Notes: generated by a model from the letters alone, not told the origin. A stretch of 64,000 bases of DNA from an uncultured Ectothiorhodospiraceae bacterium (GCA_913055615.1 CAJXKK010000003.1:92603-156602), one strand, 5' to 3'; positions 44,911 to 54,718 are shown, counted from the stretch's first letter. Made by a program: numbers and translations.

Positions 44911-45155
44911 TCGAAGAAAAGGCGATTTCTCGCGGAGGCGCGGAGTTCGCGGAGGAAGAGAAGATAAAAGACGGGGTAAAATGGTTGTACGTCGCAGTCA
45001 CTTTTACTCCGACAGAAGGGGAAGTCTTGATATATCGGACTGGAATTCCAGCTTGGATCGCGTACCGCGTGGCCCAGATAGGCTCTCTCCACCGAGCGCT
45101 ATTCCTTGCTGTTTCTCCGCGAACTCCGCGGCTCTGCGAGAGGCCGACTTTCCCG
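44911..45155. repeat. Family B inverted-repeat element B5
   Basis: Between convergent ppx and ppk. The left arm AAGGCGATTTCTCGCGGAGG continues CGCGGAGTTCGCGGAGGAAG (44918-44960). The right arm TTTCTCCGCGAACTCCGCGG then CTCTGCGAGAGGCC (45111-45145) is its complement. The core of about 140 bp includes the box GAGCGCTATTCCTTG (45094-45108), identical to B1. No ORF is present. Confidence 0.85.
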
Positions 45156-45185
45156 TAGTTCCCCGAAGCGTTCGAATGTAACCCG

Positions 45186-47309
45186 CTACGGATTCTGCTG
45201 GCTCTCGGCGGCTTCGGCGAGCAGGGCCTGCTGGACACTGTAGGGTTCTTCGCCCTCGGCGGCGACGGCGCGTTCGTAGCGGCCATCCGATGACAGCAGC
45301 CAGGCCTGGGTGTTATCGGCGAGATAGGATTCGAGTTCCCTCACCAGGCGCTCGCGGATACGCCGGTTCTCGATCGGGAAGCAGGTCTCGACCCGGCGGA
45401 AGAAGTTGCGTTCCATCCAGTCGGCGCTTGAGAGCCAGACCTGTGGCTGGCCCCCGCCCGCGAAATAATACACCCGCGTGTGCTCCAGGAACCGGCCGAC
45501 GAGGGAGCGCACCCGGATGTTCTCCGATATCCCCTCGACGCCGGGGCGCAGGCAGCACATCCCGCGCACGATCAGATCGATCGACACGCCCGCGGCGGCC
45601 GCCTCGTACAGCGCTGCGATGATCTTCGGCTCCACCAGCGAGTTCAGCTTGGCGATGATGCGCGCCGGCTCGCCCGCGCGCGCCCGGTCGCGTTCCGCCG
45701 CGATGCGATCGAGGAGTCCCGAATGCAGCGTGAACGGTGCATGCAGCAACCGGTTCATCGCCGGGACCCGCCCGAGGCTCGTGAGCTGCAGGAACATGTT
45801 GTGCACGTCCTGACCAAGCGAACGGTTGGCGGAAAGCAGGCCGTAATCGGTGTACGCCCGCGCGGTCTTGGTGTGGTAGTTGCCGGTACCGAGATGGATG
45901 TAGTTGCGCAGCCCGCGTTTCTCGCGGCGCACGACCAGGATCATCTTGGCGTGCGTCTTGTAGCCGACAATGCCGTAGACGACGTGGGCGCCGGCCTCCT
46001 GCAACCGGTTGGCGAGCGTGATGTTCTCCTGCTCGTCGAAGCGTGCGCGCAGTTCGACCACGACCGTGACCTCCTTGCCGGCCTTCGCCGCGGCCACGAG
46101 CTGATCGACCACGGGCGAATCCGGGCCGGTGCGGTAGAGGGTCTGTTTGACCGCGAGCACTTTCGGGTCGCCCGCCGCCTGGCGCAGGAAGTCCAGTACC
46201 GGCGTGAACGAGTCGAACGGGTGATGCAGCAGGATATCGCGGCGCGCGATCGTGTCGAAGATGTTGGCGTTCGGGTGCATGCCGGTCGGGACCGCCTGCT
46301 GGAACGCCGGGTACTTGAGATCGGCGCGGTCGACCAGGTCGTAGACCGCGAGCAGGCGATTGAGATTGACCGGTCCGTTCACCTGGTACAGGGAGTCCCG
46401 TTCCAGCCCGAACCGGCGCAGCAGGAAGTCCGCCATGTCATCCGGGCAGTTGTCGGCGATCTCCAGGCGCACGCCGTCGCCGTAACGCCGTGAGGCGAGC
46501 TCGCCCTCCAGCGCCAGCAGCAGGTCGTCCACCTCTTCCTCGTCGACGAACAGGTCCGAGTTGCGCGTCACACGGAACTGGTAGCAACCGCGTACGCGCA
46601 TGCCCGGGAAGAGCTGCTCGACGAAGGTGTGGATGACGGATGTAAGGAAGACGAAGTCGTGCCGGCCGTTGCCCTTTTCCCCCGGTGGCAGCTGGATGAC
46701 GCGGGGCAGGGCGCGCGGTGCCTGCACGATCGCCGTGCCGCCGTTGCGGCCGAAGGCATCCTTGCCGCGCAGGGAGACGATGAAATTCAGCGACTTGTTC
46801 AGGATGCGCGGGAAGGGGTGCGCCGGGTCGAGCCCCATCGGGCTGATCACCGGCAGGAGTTCGTTCTCGAAGTAATTGCGCAGCCAGCGCTCCTGCTCGT
46901 CGGTCCACTCGCTGCGGCGTACGAAATGGATGCCTTCGTCGGCCAGCTGCGGGATCAGGACATCATTGAGCACCCGGTACTGCTCGTCGACCAGCTCGTG
47001 GGCACGCTCGCCGATGGCCGCAAGCACCTCTGTCGGCTGCATCTGGTCGGCGCCGCCCTGGATGGCGCCGACCTCGGCCTTCTGCATCAGCCCGGCGACC
47101 CGGATTTCGAAGAACTCGTCGAGGTTGGTGCTGGAGATGCACAGGAAGCGCAGGCGCTCGAGCAGCGGGTTGGTCGTATCCTTGGCCTGTTCCAGCACCC
47201 GGTGGTTGAACTCGAGCAGACTCAGTTCCCGGTTGATGTAGAGCGCCGGGTCATGCAGATCGCGTTCGGTGGCGGGCTGCTGTTCGATGCGGGCGGGGGC
47301 CTCTCCCAT
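45186..47309 (-). CDS. ppk1: Polyphosphate kinase 1
   Basis: Makes polyphosphate from ATP. 707 residues, the normal length. RELSLLEFNHRVLEQA at the start, the catalytic His in HLGTGNYHTKTARAYTD, and LVEPKIIAALYEAAAAGVSIDLIVRGMCCLRPG (split at AAAAG) are typical. AGGAG precedes the ATG at 47309. It is convergent with ppx. Confidence 0.97.
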   Translation of the reverse strand: MGEAPARIEQQPATERDLHDPALYINRELSLLEFNHRVLEQAKDTTNPLLERLRFLCISSTNLDEFFEIRVAGLMQKAEVGAIQGGADQMQPTEVLAAIGERAHELVDEQYRVLNDVLIPQLADEGIHFVRRSEWTDEQERWLRNYFENELLPVISPMGLDPAHPFPRILNKSLNFIVSLRGKDAFGRNGGTAIVQAPRALPRVIQLPPGEKGNGRHDFVFLTSVIHTFVEQLFPGMRVRGCYQFRVTRNSDLFVDEEEVDDLLLALEGELASRRYGDGVRLEIADNCPDDMADFLLRRFGLERDSLYQVNGPVNLNRLLAVYDLVDRADLKYPAFQQAVPTGMHPNANIFDTIARRDILLHHPFDSFTPVLDFLRQAAGDPKVLAVKQTLYRTGPDSPVVDQLVAAAKAGKEVTVVVELRARFDEQENITLANRLQEAGAHVVYGIVGYKTHAKMILVVRREKRGLRNYIHLGTGNYHTKTARAYTDYGLLSANRSLGQDVHNMFLQLTSLGRVPAMNRLLHAPFTLHSGLLDRIAAERDRARAGEPARIIAKLNSLVEPKIIAALYEAAAAGVSIDLIVRGMCCLRPGVEGISENIRVRSLVGRFLEHTRVYYFAGGGQPQVWLSSADWMERNFFRRVETCFPIENRRIRERLVRELESYLADNTQAWLLSSDGRYERAVAAEGEEPYSVQQALLAEAAESQQNP

Positions 47310-47376
47310 CGGGGGAACTCCTGTTGCTGATGCCCCATTATAGCGCGCGGGGAATGGATGTTTCATGACACGGGTT

Positions 47377-47476
47377 TTGCTGGTGGGCCATGGGGGCAGT
47401 TCGGCTTCCCTCTGCGGCGCTCTATGTGTTCACGGCAAGGCGCGCGTGCAGCGCGTCCCGCATGGCCCACTAGCAA
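47377..47476. repeat. Short inverted-repeat element beside bioF
   Basis: TTGCTGGTGGGCCATGGGGG (47377-47396) faces TTGCTAGTGGGCCATGCGGG on the other strand (47476-47457), with 18 of 20 bases identical. The core is 60 bp. It fills the bioF-ppk1 gap, where bioH or bioC would be expected in many relatives. Confidence 0.6.
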
Positions 47477-47512
47477 CCCCGCGACCAGTGCGCACAGTGC
47501 CGCCATGTCCGC

Positions 47513-48691
47513 TCAGGGGGTAACCGAACTGCCCGCATGGCCCACGAGGTGGCGCCGCAGCGCCTCCAGCAGGCGATCGATATGCGTCTCGTCGTGGGTG
47601 GCCGAGAGGGTGACGCGCAGCCGCGCCGTGTTCGGCGGCACGGTGGGCGGGCGGATCGCGGTCACCAGCAGACCCTCCTCCAGCAGGGCATCGGATACGG
47701 CGAGCGCGCGCTCGGCCGAGCCGACGATCAGCGGCTGGATCGGTGTGCGCGAATCGACCGGCTCGGCGTCGAGATCGGCGATCCCGGCGCGGAAGCGCTC
47801 GATCAGCGCGCTCAGCCGCGCCCGGCGGTCGTCGGACGCCTCGACGATGCCCAGACTCGCGAGCGTCGCCGCAGCCACGGCAGGAGGGATCGCGGTGGTG
47901 TAGATATACGTCCGCGCGGACTGGATCAGGGTCTCGATCAGGTCCGCGTCACCGGCGACGAATGCCCCAGCGGTCCCGAAGGCCTTGCCGAGCGTGCCGA
48001 CCAGCACCGGCACCTCGGCTGCGGACAGCCCGGCGGCGGCCACGCTGCCGCGGCCGCCCTCGCCGAGGACACCGATCCCATGCGCGTCGTCGACGGCGAG
48101 GCGGGCCTCGTGACGGCCGCAGACGGCGGCGAGATTGCGCAACGGTGCGACATCGCCGTCCATGCTGAATACGCCGTCGGTGAGGACCAGTTTTTCCTCG
48201 GCCGCCACGCGTCCAAGCCGCCGGTCGAGATCGGTGGCGTCGTTGTGGCGGTAGCGCTGGAAGCCGACGTGGGGCCGGTACCCCGCGTCGATCAGGGAGG
48301 CGTGGTTCAGGCGGTCCTCGAAGGCACAGTCGCCACGTGCCAGCAGCGCCGAGCCGACGCCCAGATTGGCCATATAGCCGGTGGAGAAAAGCAGCGCGCG
48401 CTCACGGCCGGTGAACGCCGCCAGGGCGTCCTCGAGTTCGTGGTGCGGTCGGGCGTGGCCGTTGACCAGATGGGCCGCGCCGCTGCCCGCGCCCCAGTGC
48501 CGGGCCGCGTCCGCCAGTGCAGCGGCGATCCGTTCGTCGCCGGCTAGGCCGAGGTAATCGTTGCTGCAGAAGGTGATGACGCGTTCGCCATCGAGCACCA
48601 TCTCCGGGCCCTGGGCGGAGTCGGCTACCCGACGGGCCCGGTACAGGCGGTCGTTACGGCGTTGTTCGAGGGCGGGTTTGAGGTCACGCAT
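47513..48691 (-). CDS. bioF: 8-amino-7-oxononanoate synthase
   Basis: PLP enzyme of 392 residues that condenses pimeloyl-ACP/CoA with alanine in biotin synthesis. FCSNDYLGLAGDERI, GSGAAHLVNGHARPHHELE, VDDAHGIGVLGEGGRG and the PLP lysine in VGTLGKAFGTAGAFVAG are present. The start MRDLKPALEQRR is the family start; a GTG 18 bases upstream is less likely. It is separated from bioB by about 0.9 kb of repeats. Confidence 0.95.
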   Translation of the reverse strand: MRDLKPALEQRRNDRLYRARRVADSAQGPEMVLDGERVITFCSNDYLGLAGDERIAAALADAARHWGAGSGAAHLVNGHARPHHELEDALAAFTGRERALLFSTGYMANLGVGSALLARGDCAFEDRLNHASLIDAGYRPHVGFQRYRHNDATDLDRRLGRVAAEEKLVLTDGVFSMDGDVAPLRNLAAVCGRHEARLAVDDAHGIGVLGEGGRGSVAAAGLSAAEVPVLVGTLGKAFGTAGAFVAGDADLIETLIQSARTYIYTTAIPPAVAAATLASLGIVEASDDRRARLSALIERFRAGIADLDAEPVDSRTPIQPLIVGSAERALAVSDALLEEGLLVTAIRPPTVPPNTARLRVTLSATHDETHIDRLLEALRRHLVGHAGSSVTP

Positions 48692-48778
48692 GGTGGGTTC
48701 GGCCCGCACGGCCGGATGGGTGTCCCGAGCGCTGAGGCAGGCATGGATATCGGTATTGATACGGGCCCTGATACGGCT

Positions 48779-48800
48779 GTAGTCCGGGCTTCAGCCCGAC
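48779..48800 (+). repeat. REP-like hairpin with GTAG tetranucleotide
   Basis: GTAG followed by TCCGGGCTTCAGCCCGAC. The GTAG start next to a GC hairpin is the pattern of REP sequences that RAYT transposases mobilise. Confidence 0.6.
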
Positions 48801-48907
48801 GCACGGTGTCGGCATGTAAAGCCTGTCTCGCTTCCCCGTGGCGGTTCCATTTCCGGTTGTTGCCGGTTGGCGACGTGCTTCGGGTTTCACCCGATGGCCG
48901 CGGGTGA

Positions 48908-48938
48908 CTTCTTTTCTTTTGAATGAAAAGAAAGGAAG
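48908..48938. repeat. A/T-rich palindrome
   Basis: CTTCTTTTCTTTT (48908-48920), loop GAATG, then a 13-base complement with one mismatch (48926-48938). It is striking in this high-GC context. Confidence 0.6.
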
Positions 48939-49273
48939 CGAAGAAAGCACGCCCTGGCTGGCGCGCCCCACTGCGATCGGCCGGGCATCCTGACTGCTTC
49001 GGGAACACGGTGACGCCTCACCGCTCGGACATGCCGCACCAGTACTCGGGCCGATCGCAGCGGGGTGCCCCTGTACTTCTCGCGAGCGCCGGGGCGCGCA
49101 GACAGCACGTCCGTGTGCCGACTGTGCGGAGCCGGCTTCCTGCCGGCTCCCGCTTCGCGGCCTGTTCCGGCACTCGCTGCGATGCTCGGCGCGCCACATG
49201 GGGAGTGGGAACCCTGCGCTGATATCGGGAGAGACTTCGTGCGGCGTAGTGCAGGTTCTTTGTGCCGTGCGGA

Positions 49274-49353
49274 CACTGGATTGCTTCACTTCGTTCGCAA
49301 TGACGTCGCGATTCGTCATCGCGAGCGACCGAAGGGAGCGCGGCGATCCAGTG
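49274..49353. repeat. CACTGGATTGC-type inverted-repeat element
   Basis: CACTGGATTGCTTCACTTCG on the left mirrors a right arm ending CGGCGATCCAGTG; the arms enclose TGACGTCGCGATTCGTCA. Similar ATTGC...GCAATGACG repeats are dispersed in many bacteria. Confidence 0.65.
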
Positions 49354-49585
49354 CGCGTACTGGCTGCCGATCGACGCGATCCGGTCACGGAGTCCCCGGC
49401 GCCTCTCGCCCAGTGGATCTCCGCGCGCATGCAGGCCAAAACGCTGTAGGCCGGCTTGCGACCGAAGGCACCGCTGCGAGGAGCCGAAGGCGACGCGGCA
49501 GGAGCCAGCCGGCAATCCCCGTGCGGAGATTTCAGAATGTCGGTTGTCGCCTTCGGCAAGAACCGGCCTGCGCGCGGCGCGACAC

Positions 49586-50614
49586 TCACACCGTGTCGGT
49601 GGCTGTGGCCGCCGTTGCTTTGCCGGGGCACGACGGCCCATCCGCGCGTTCGCGCTCGACTGTCTCGGCCTCGATGCCGAGGCGGGCGAAAAGGGCGTGG
49701 TCGTGTTCGGTTTCCGGGTTCTCTGTCGTCAGCAACTGCTCGCCGTAGAAGATCGAATTGGCGCCAGCGAAGAAGCACATCGCCTGGGTCTCGTCGGACA
49801 TCTCGTTGCGCCCGGCGGACAGGCGCACGTAGGACTGCGGCATCATGATCCGGGCGATGGCGATGGTGCGCACGAACTCGAGCGGATCGAGGCGCTCGAC
49901 GCCGTACAGCGGCGTGCCCGGGACCTGCACCAGCATATTGATCGGCACCGAGCCGGGGTGGACTTCCTGGTTCGCCAGTTCCACCAGCAGGCCGGCGCGG
50001 TCGTTCTGGTCCTCGCCCATGCCGACGATGCCGCCGCAGCACACGTTCACGCCCGCCTCGCGCACGTTCTTCAGCGTCTGCTGGCGATCGGCGTAGCTGC
50101 GCGTGGAGATCACGCGCTCGTAGTACTCGGGAGAGCTGTCGAGGTTGTGGTTGTAGTAATCGAGGCCGGCCTCGGCGAGGCGTTTCGCCTGTTCCTCGCG
50201 CAGCATGCCGAGCGTGACGCAGGTCTCCATGCCGAGATCGCGCACCGCCTGGATCATCTCGATCACGCGCTCGAGGTTGCGGTCGGTCGGGTTGCGCCAG
50301 GCCGCACCCATGCAGAACCGGGTCGCGCCCTGGTCCTTTGCGGCCCGCGCAGCTTCGACGACCTCCTCGACCGGCAGCAGGCGCTCGCGCTCCAGCCCCG
50401 TGTTGTGATGCACGCTCTGGGGGCAGTACGCGCAGTCCTCCGGGCAGGCGCCCGTCTTCACCGACAGCAGGGTGGAGATCTGCACGCGGTTCGGGTCGAA
50501 GTGCCGGCGGTGGATGGTCTGGGCCTCAAACAACAGGTCGTTGAGCGGGCGCGCGTAGAGCGCCTCCACTTCTTCCCGGGTCCAGTCGTGACGGGTGGCG
50601 GCCGGTGCGGACAT
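49586..50614 (-). CDS. bioB: Biotin synthase
   Basis: Radical SAM enzyme of 342 residues that inserts sulfur into dethiobiotin. The SAM cluster CPEDCAYC, the [13 protein letters not shown] region and [10 protein letters not shown] are present. ATG 50614 has GGAG six bases upstream; an ATG at 50626 is an alternative. A sigma-70 promoter and BirA-type operator lie upstream. The last 30 residues (rich in Ala, Thr, Glu) go beyond the barrel. Confidence 0.96.
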   Translation of the reverse strand: MSAPAATRHDWTREEVEALYARPLNDLLFEAQTIHRRHFDPNRVQISTLLSVKTGACPEDCAYCPQSVHHNTGLERERLLPVEEVVEAARAAKDQGATRFCMGAAWRNPTDRNLERVIEMIQAVRDLGMETCVTLGMLREEQAKRLAEAGLDYYNHNLDSSPEYYERVISTRSYADRQQTLKNVREAGVNVCCGGIVGMGEDQNDRAGLLVELANQEVHPGSVPINMLVQVPGTPLYGVERLDPLEFVRTIAIARIMMPQSYVRLSAGRNEMSDETQAMCFFAGANSIFYGEQLLTTENPETEHDHALFARLGIEAETVERERADGPSCPGKATAATATDTV

Positions 50615-50696
50615 GCGTGACTCCATGGATTCTTGATGGGGATGGTTGCGCAGGAGGTGCTTGCCCCGCCGGGGTCCGGCCGCAACAATGCGTGTA

Positions 50697-50725
50697 ATGA
50701 TTGAGGGCGGCCCCGTTACTGTCAA
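50697..50725 (-). promoter_or_regulatory. Sigma-70 promoter for bioB
   Basis: On the minus strand: TTGACA (50725-50720), 17 bases, AATCAT (50702-50697). The -35 box lies inside the BirA-type operator. Confidence 0.6.
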
Positions 50726-50752
50726 CCGCGGGGCCCCGTATGGGGTTGACCA
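50719..50752. promoter_or_regulatory. BirA-type biotin operator
   Basis: CTGTCAACC, 16 bases, GGTTGACCA. The E. coli bio operator has 9-base arms of TTGTAAACC type with the same 16-base spacing, and TTGTCAACC-type arms are known in other proteobacteria. It covers the bioB -35 box and ends at the comF start codon. Confidence 0.82.
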
Positions 50753-51444
50753 TGTCATGGATGACACGCTGGTTCCCGCCGCGCTGCCTGCTGTGCGGCG
50801 AACCGGGATGGCGCGGGCGCGCGCTCTGCGCCGGCTGCGACGCGGACCTGCCGCGGATCGAGGCCGCCTGCCGGCGCTGCGGCGAGGCACTGCCGGCGAC
50901 CGGCCCGGGCTTGCCTGCGCTGACGGTCTGCGGCGCCTGCCTGTGGCGCCCGCCGCCTTTCACCGCCATCGAGGTCCCGTTCGCGTATGCGGCGCCCATC
51001 GACTGGTGCGTACGCCGGCTGAAATTCCACCGCGATCTCGCCGCCGGGCGCCTGCTCGGGGAGCTGCTCGCGGAAAAAATCCTTCAGGCCCCGCCGTCCG
51101 TGGGCGCCGTCGTGCCGGTCCCCCTGCATGGCGGGCGGCTGCTGGAGCGCGGATTCAATCAGGCCGTGGAGATCGCGCGCCCGGTCGCAAGTGGGCTCGC
51201 GGTGCCCCTCGTGACCGAGGCGCTGAACCGATCACGCGCCGCCCCGGCCCAGATGGACCTGCCGGCGGATCAACGCCGTGCGAATGTCCGTGGCGTGTTC
51301 GCACCCGGCGGACAGCCGGTGGCCGGTACCGTCCTGCTGGTCGATGACGTGGTAACCACCGCGAGCACCGTCCGCGAGGCCAGTCGGGCGCTGCTGCGCG
51401 CTGGCGCCGATGGTGTCCGGGTGCTCGCGGTCGCCCGCGCGTGA
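50752..51444 (+). CDS. comF: ComF family phosphoribosyltransferase-like protein
   Basis: A 230-residue protein with N-terminal zinc-type cysteines ([23 protein letters not shown]) and a C-terminal PRTase domain whose PRPP motif is [13 protein letters not shown]. ComF links to DNA uptake and replication restart in other bacteria. ATGs at 50740 and 50761 are alternative starts. The operator between it and bioB overlaps its start codon, so biotin could affect it. Confidence 0.88.
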   Translation: MSWMTRWFPPRCLLCGEPGWRGRALCAGCDADLPRIEAACRRCGEALPATGPGLPALTVCGACLWRPPPFTAIEVPFAYAAPIDWCVRRLKFHRDLAAGRLLGELLAEKILQAPPSVGAVVPVPLHGGRLLERGFNQAVEIARPVASGLAVPLVTEALNRSRAAPAQMDLPADQRRANVRGVFAPGGQPVAGTVLLVDDVVTTASTVREASRALLRAGADGVRVLAVARA

Positions 51445-51502
51445 GGAATCCGGCGCGGCTTGCCAGTCGCCTCGATGCCTCGCCGAGGAAGGGACACTGG
51501 AC

Positions 51503-51590
51503 GTAGGCCGGCTTTGCGCGGTCCGCGGCGCTGGCTACCGGCCCGGGCGGTTCACCGCGCAATGCCGGCATTCGCCTTGCGGCCCACTAC
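51503..51590. repeat. Inverted GTAG-bounded repeat pair
   Basis: GTAG at 51503 followed by GCCGGC, and GTAG on the minus strand at 51590 followed by TGGGCCGC, about 85 bases apart between convergent comF and ubiA. The arrangement resembles a REPIN, though the two arms are only partly alike. Confidence 0.4.
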
Positions 51591-51598
51591 ACACCCCA

Positions 51599-52516
51599 TC
51601 AGGCTGGGCTGATGGCGTAGTCCAGCACGATGCCCAGCAGGACCGCGAACCCGACCCCGGCGTTGTTCAGGAACGCGCGGAAGCAGTGCGCCGGCACCCG
51701 ATCGTGCATGACGAACTGCTGGTAGCCGAACAGCGCGACCGCGACCAGTACGCCCGTAAGATAGAAACCGCCGAGTTCGAACCGCAGGCCGATCATGGCG
51801 AGACCGATCGCCGTCAGGATCTGCAGTACGCCGACCATGTGGCGGTCGTAGTCGCCGAACAGGATGGCGGTCGACTTCACGCCGATCCGCAGGTCCTCGG
51901 GCTTGTCCGCCATCGCGTAGATCGTGTCGTACATGACTGTCCACACGAGGTTGACGGTGAATACCAGCCAGGCGAGCGGCGGCACGCTGCCGGTCTGGGC
52001 GGCGAAGGCCATGGGCACGGCCCAGGAGAAGGCGGCGCCCAGGAATACCTGCGGCAGGTGGGTGAAGCGTTTGGAGAACGGGTAGATCGCGGCCAGGATC
52101 ACGGCGCCGCAGGCCAGATACACGGTCAGGCGGTTCAGCGTCAGTACCAGCGCGAACGCGATCAGCAGCAGTACCACCGCCAGCAGCGGCGCCTCCCACG
52201 CGTGGATCGCGCCCGTCGCCAATGGTCGACCCGAGGTCCGCTGCACGTGCGCGTCGATGCCGCGATCGGCGAAATCGTTGATCGCGCAGCCGGCCGCGCG
52301 GGTCAGGAAGGTCCCTAGGACGAAGACGAACAGGATGTAGAGATCGGGAACGCCTTCCGCCGCCAACCACAGCGCCCAGAGTGTGGGCCAGAGCAGGAGA
52401 TAGGTGCCGATCGGCCGATCGATTCTTGTCAGCAGCGCATACTGGCGCAGTCGTTCGAGCACCGGGCCGAATACAGGGTGTTGACCGAGTTCCGCGAGTG
52501 GCGCGCGCAATGCCAT
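51599..52516 (-). CDS. ubiA: 4-hydroxybenzoate octaprenyltransferase
   Basis: Ubiquinone pathway prenyltransferase of 305 residues with about eight helices. RIDRPIGTYLLLWPTLWAL, the metal-binding INDFADRGID and YDTIYAMADKPEDLRIGVKS (second Asp-rich motif) are present. Convergent with comF. Confidence 0.95.
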   Translation of the reverse strand: MALRAPLAELGQHPVFGPVLERLRQYALLTRIDRPIGTYLLLWPTLWALWLAAEGVPDLYILFVFVLGTFLTRAAGCAINDFADRGIDAHVQRTSGRPLATGAIHAWEAPLLAVVLLLIAFALVLTLNRLTVYLACGAVILAAIYPFSKRFTHLPQVFLGAAFSWAVPMAFAAQTGSVPPLAWLVFTVNLVWTVMYDTIYAMADKPEDLRIGVKSTAILFGDYDRHMVGVLQILTAIGLAMIGLRFELGGFYLTGVLVAVALFGYQQFVMHDRVPAHCFRAFLNNAGVGFAVLLGIVLDYAISPA

Positions 52517-52594
52517 GGATCACCTCCGGGAGCGGGGCGCCAGTCTAGCAGGCACGCTCTCACACGACGCCTGCAACTGGCGCTGGATGCGACC

Positions 52595-52670
52595 GTAGGA
52601 GCGAGCTTGCTCGCGATCGTATCGGCGCCCCATGTCGATGATACCGCGGAGAGCGGCAACGCCACGGTCG
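52595..52670 (+). repeat. REP/REPIN-like element
   Basis: GTAGGAGCGAGCTTGCTCGC at 52595-52614 (GTAG plus perfect palindrome), with a partial inverted copy GGTCGCTCC near 52667. It lies between ubiA and gor. Confidence 0.6.
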
Positions 52671-52808
52671 CTCCGTGCAAAGGTCGCGTACGGTCATCAC
52701 GCGGCGCGGCCCTGTCACCAGGCGCCGCTTGGCGGTACCCTCTCGGGCTCGCCCGGCGCGGTTCGAGCGCGGGCGCCTCTTACGTGAAAGCCGGCTCCGG
52801 AGACACGC

Positions 52809-54155
52809 ATGACCGAACATTACGATCTGCTCGTCATTGGCGGCGGCAGTGGCGGCCTGGCGGCCGCCCGCCGAGCCTCGCAGCATGGCGCCCGAACGGC
52901 CGTGGTCGAGTTCGACCGCCTCGGCGGCACCTGCGTAAACCGCGGTTGCGTGCCCAAGAAAGTGATGTGGTACGCGGCCTCGCTCGCGCATGTGCTCGAG
53001 GATGCGCCGGAATACGGTTTCGATGTCGATATCGGCGGCCACGACTGGTCCGCGCTGGTCGACAAGCGGGCCGCGTACATCGAGCGCCTCAACGGCATCT
53101 ACGCCAACAATCTCGACAAGGACGGCGTCACCCATATCCAGGGCCGTGCCCATTTTGTCGATCGTCAGACGGTCGAGGTCGATGGCGCCCGTTACGGCGC
53201 CGACCGCATCCTCATCGCCGTCGGCGGTGAGCCGGTCGTGCCGGACGTCCCCGGGGCGGACCTCGGCATCACCTCGGACGGATTCTTCGAATTGACCGAA
53301 TGCCCCCGGCGCGTCGCCGTTGTCGGTGCCGGCTATATCGCCGTCGAACTGGCCGGCATGCTGCGCGCGCTGGGCGCGGAGACCCACCTGGTCCTGCGCC
53401 GGGATGCCGCACTGCGTTCCTTCGATACCGATCTGAGTGCCGCGTTGATGGAAACGCTTGCCGAGGACGGCATCGAGATCCATAAGCGGATGCCGCCGAA
53501 ATCGGTCGAGCGTGATGGCGATGGGCTGCGGCTGCACGGCGATGATGCGAGCCTGTCGGGGCTGGATCAGATTGTCTGGGCGGTGGGCCGGCGCCCCCTC
53601 ACCGCGGGTCTGGGCCTTGAACATACCGGCGTCGAACTCGCCGATAACGGCACCATCCCGGTCGATGACTGGCAGGACACGAACGTCGATGGCATCCACG
53701 CGCTCGGCGATGTCTGCGGGCGCTTCGAATTGACGCCCGTCGCCATCGCCGCCGGGCGCAAACTGGCCGACCGCCTGTACGGTGGCCAGCCCGAGGCCCG
53801 GCTCGAATACGAGAACATCGCAACGGTGGTGTTCACGCACCCGCCGATCGGCACGGTCGGCATGACCGAGGCCGAGGCCACCGAGGCGCACGGCCAGCAA
53901 AACCTGCGCATCTACCGCACGCGGTTCACGCCCATGTACCACGCCCTCACGGCACACAAGACGCCGGCCGTCATGAAACTGGTCTGTGTGGGCGCCGAGG
54001 AGCGCGTGGTCGGCTGTCACATCTTCGGTCACGGCGCCGACGAGATGATGCAGGGCTTCGCCGTCGCCGTGCGCATGGGCGCGACCAAGGCCGACTTCGA
54101 TGCCACCGTGGCCATCCACCCGACCAGCAGCGAGGAACTCGTCACGCTCAAATGA
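52809..54155 (+). CDS. gor: Glutathione-disulfide reductase
   Basis: FAD/NADPH disulfide reductase of 448 residues that regenerates glutathione. [13 protein letters not shown] loop, redox pair C42-C47 in [12 protein letters not shown], the second Rossmann loop [13 protein letters not shown] and C-terminal [11 protein letters not shown] with the active His. The stop overlaps the carbonic anhydrase start. Confidence 0.95.
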   Translation: MTEHYDLLVIGGGSGGLAAARRASQHGARTAVVEFDRLGGTCVNRGCVPKKVMWYAASLAHVLEDAPEYGFDVDIGGHDWSALVDKRAAYIERLNGIYANNLDKDGVTHIQGRAHFVDRQTVEVDGARYGADRILIAVGGEPVVPDVPGADLGITSDGFFELTECPRRVAVVGAGYIAVELAGMLRALGAETHLVLRRDAALRSFDTDLSAALMETLAEDGIEIHKRMPPKSVERDGDGLRLHGDDASLSGLDQIVWAVGRRPLTAGLGLEHTGVELADNGTIPVDDWQDTNVDGIHALGDVCGRFELTPVAIAAGRKLADRLYGGQPEARLEYENIATVVFTHPPIGTVGMTEAEATEAHGQQNLRIYRTRFTPMYHALTAHKTPAVMKLVCVGAEERVVGCHIFGHGADEMMQGFAVAVRMGATKADFDATVAIHPTSSEELVTLK

Positions 54156-54718
54156 GCGGGAGTGATCTGACTATGGCCTTACGCACATTCGAAGACATCG
54201 ACCCGTTCATCGCCGAAGACGCCTGGGTCGACCCGGATGCGACCGTCATCGGCGACGTCACCATCGGCGCGCAGAGTTCGGTCTGGCCGCAGTGCGTGCT
54301 GCGTGGCGACGTGAACATTGTCCGCATCGGTGAACGCACGAACATCCAGGACGGCACGATCGTCCATGTCGCGCACGACGGCGAATTCAGCCCGGGCGGC
54401 CACGCCACCACCATCGGCGACGACGTCACCGTGGGCCACCGCGCGATCGTCCACGCCTGCACGATCGAGGACCGCGTTCTGGTGGGCATGGGCGCGATCC
54501 TCATGGACGGCGCCGTCGTGCGCAGCGACGTCATCATCGGCGCCGGGGCGCTGGTGCCGCCGGGCAAAGAACTCGAATCCGGCTGGCTCTACGTCGGCAG
54601 CCCGGCCAAGGCCCACCGTGAACTCACCGAAGACGAGTACCGCCTCCTGAAATACTCCGCCAAGCATTACACAGAGGTCGCTTCACGCCATGCGGGGGAC
54701 GGGAAGAACCAGGAATAA
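54152..54718 (+). CDS. Gamma-type carbonic anhydrase family protein
   Basis: A left-handed beta-helix trimer of 188 residues. The zinc histidines are suggested by [19 protein letters not shown], with the Arg/Asp pattern [20 protein letters not shown]. Activity as carbonic anhydrase is not certain for this class. The last codons KNQE are encoded by the arm of element A3, whose repeat gives the TAA stop. Start overlaps gor (ATGA). Confidence 0.9.
   Translation: MSGSDLTMALRTFEDIDPFIAEDAWVDPDATVIGDVTIGAQSSVWPQCVLRGDVNIVRIGERTNIQDGTIVHVAHDGEFSPGGHATTIGDDVTVGHRAIVHACTIEDRVLVGMGAILMDGAVVRSDVIIGAGALVPPGKELESGWLYVGSPAKAHRELTEDEYRLLKYSAKHYTEVASRHAGDGKNQE

Larger units (their letters stand above)
48692..49585. 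other. Gene-free repeat island between bioB and bioF
   Basis: About 890 bases with no credible gene. It contains a REP-like hairpin at 48779, an A/T-rich palindrome at 48908, GC hairpins such as GAGCCGGCTTCCTGCCGGCT near 49127, and an inverted-repeat element at 49274. Short proteins predicted here are low-complexity and have no family match I recognise. Confidence 0.7.

Noticed and set aside
48692..49585. Several short frames in the bioB-bioF island as genes
   Set aside because: They overlap hairpins and inverted repeats, have low-complexity Arg/Ala-rich products and no ribosome sites.
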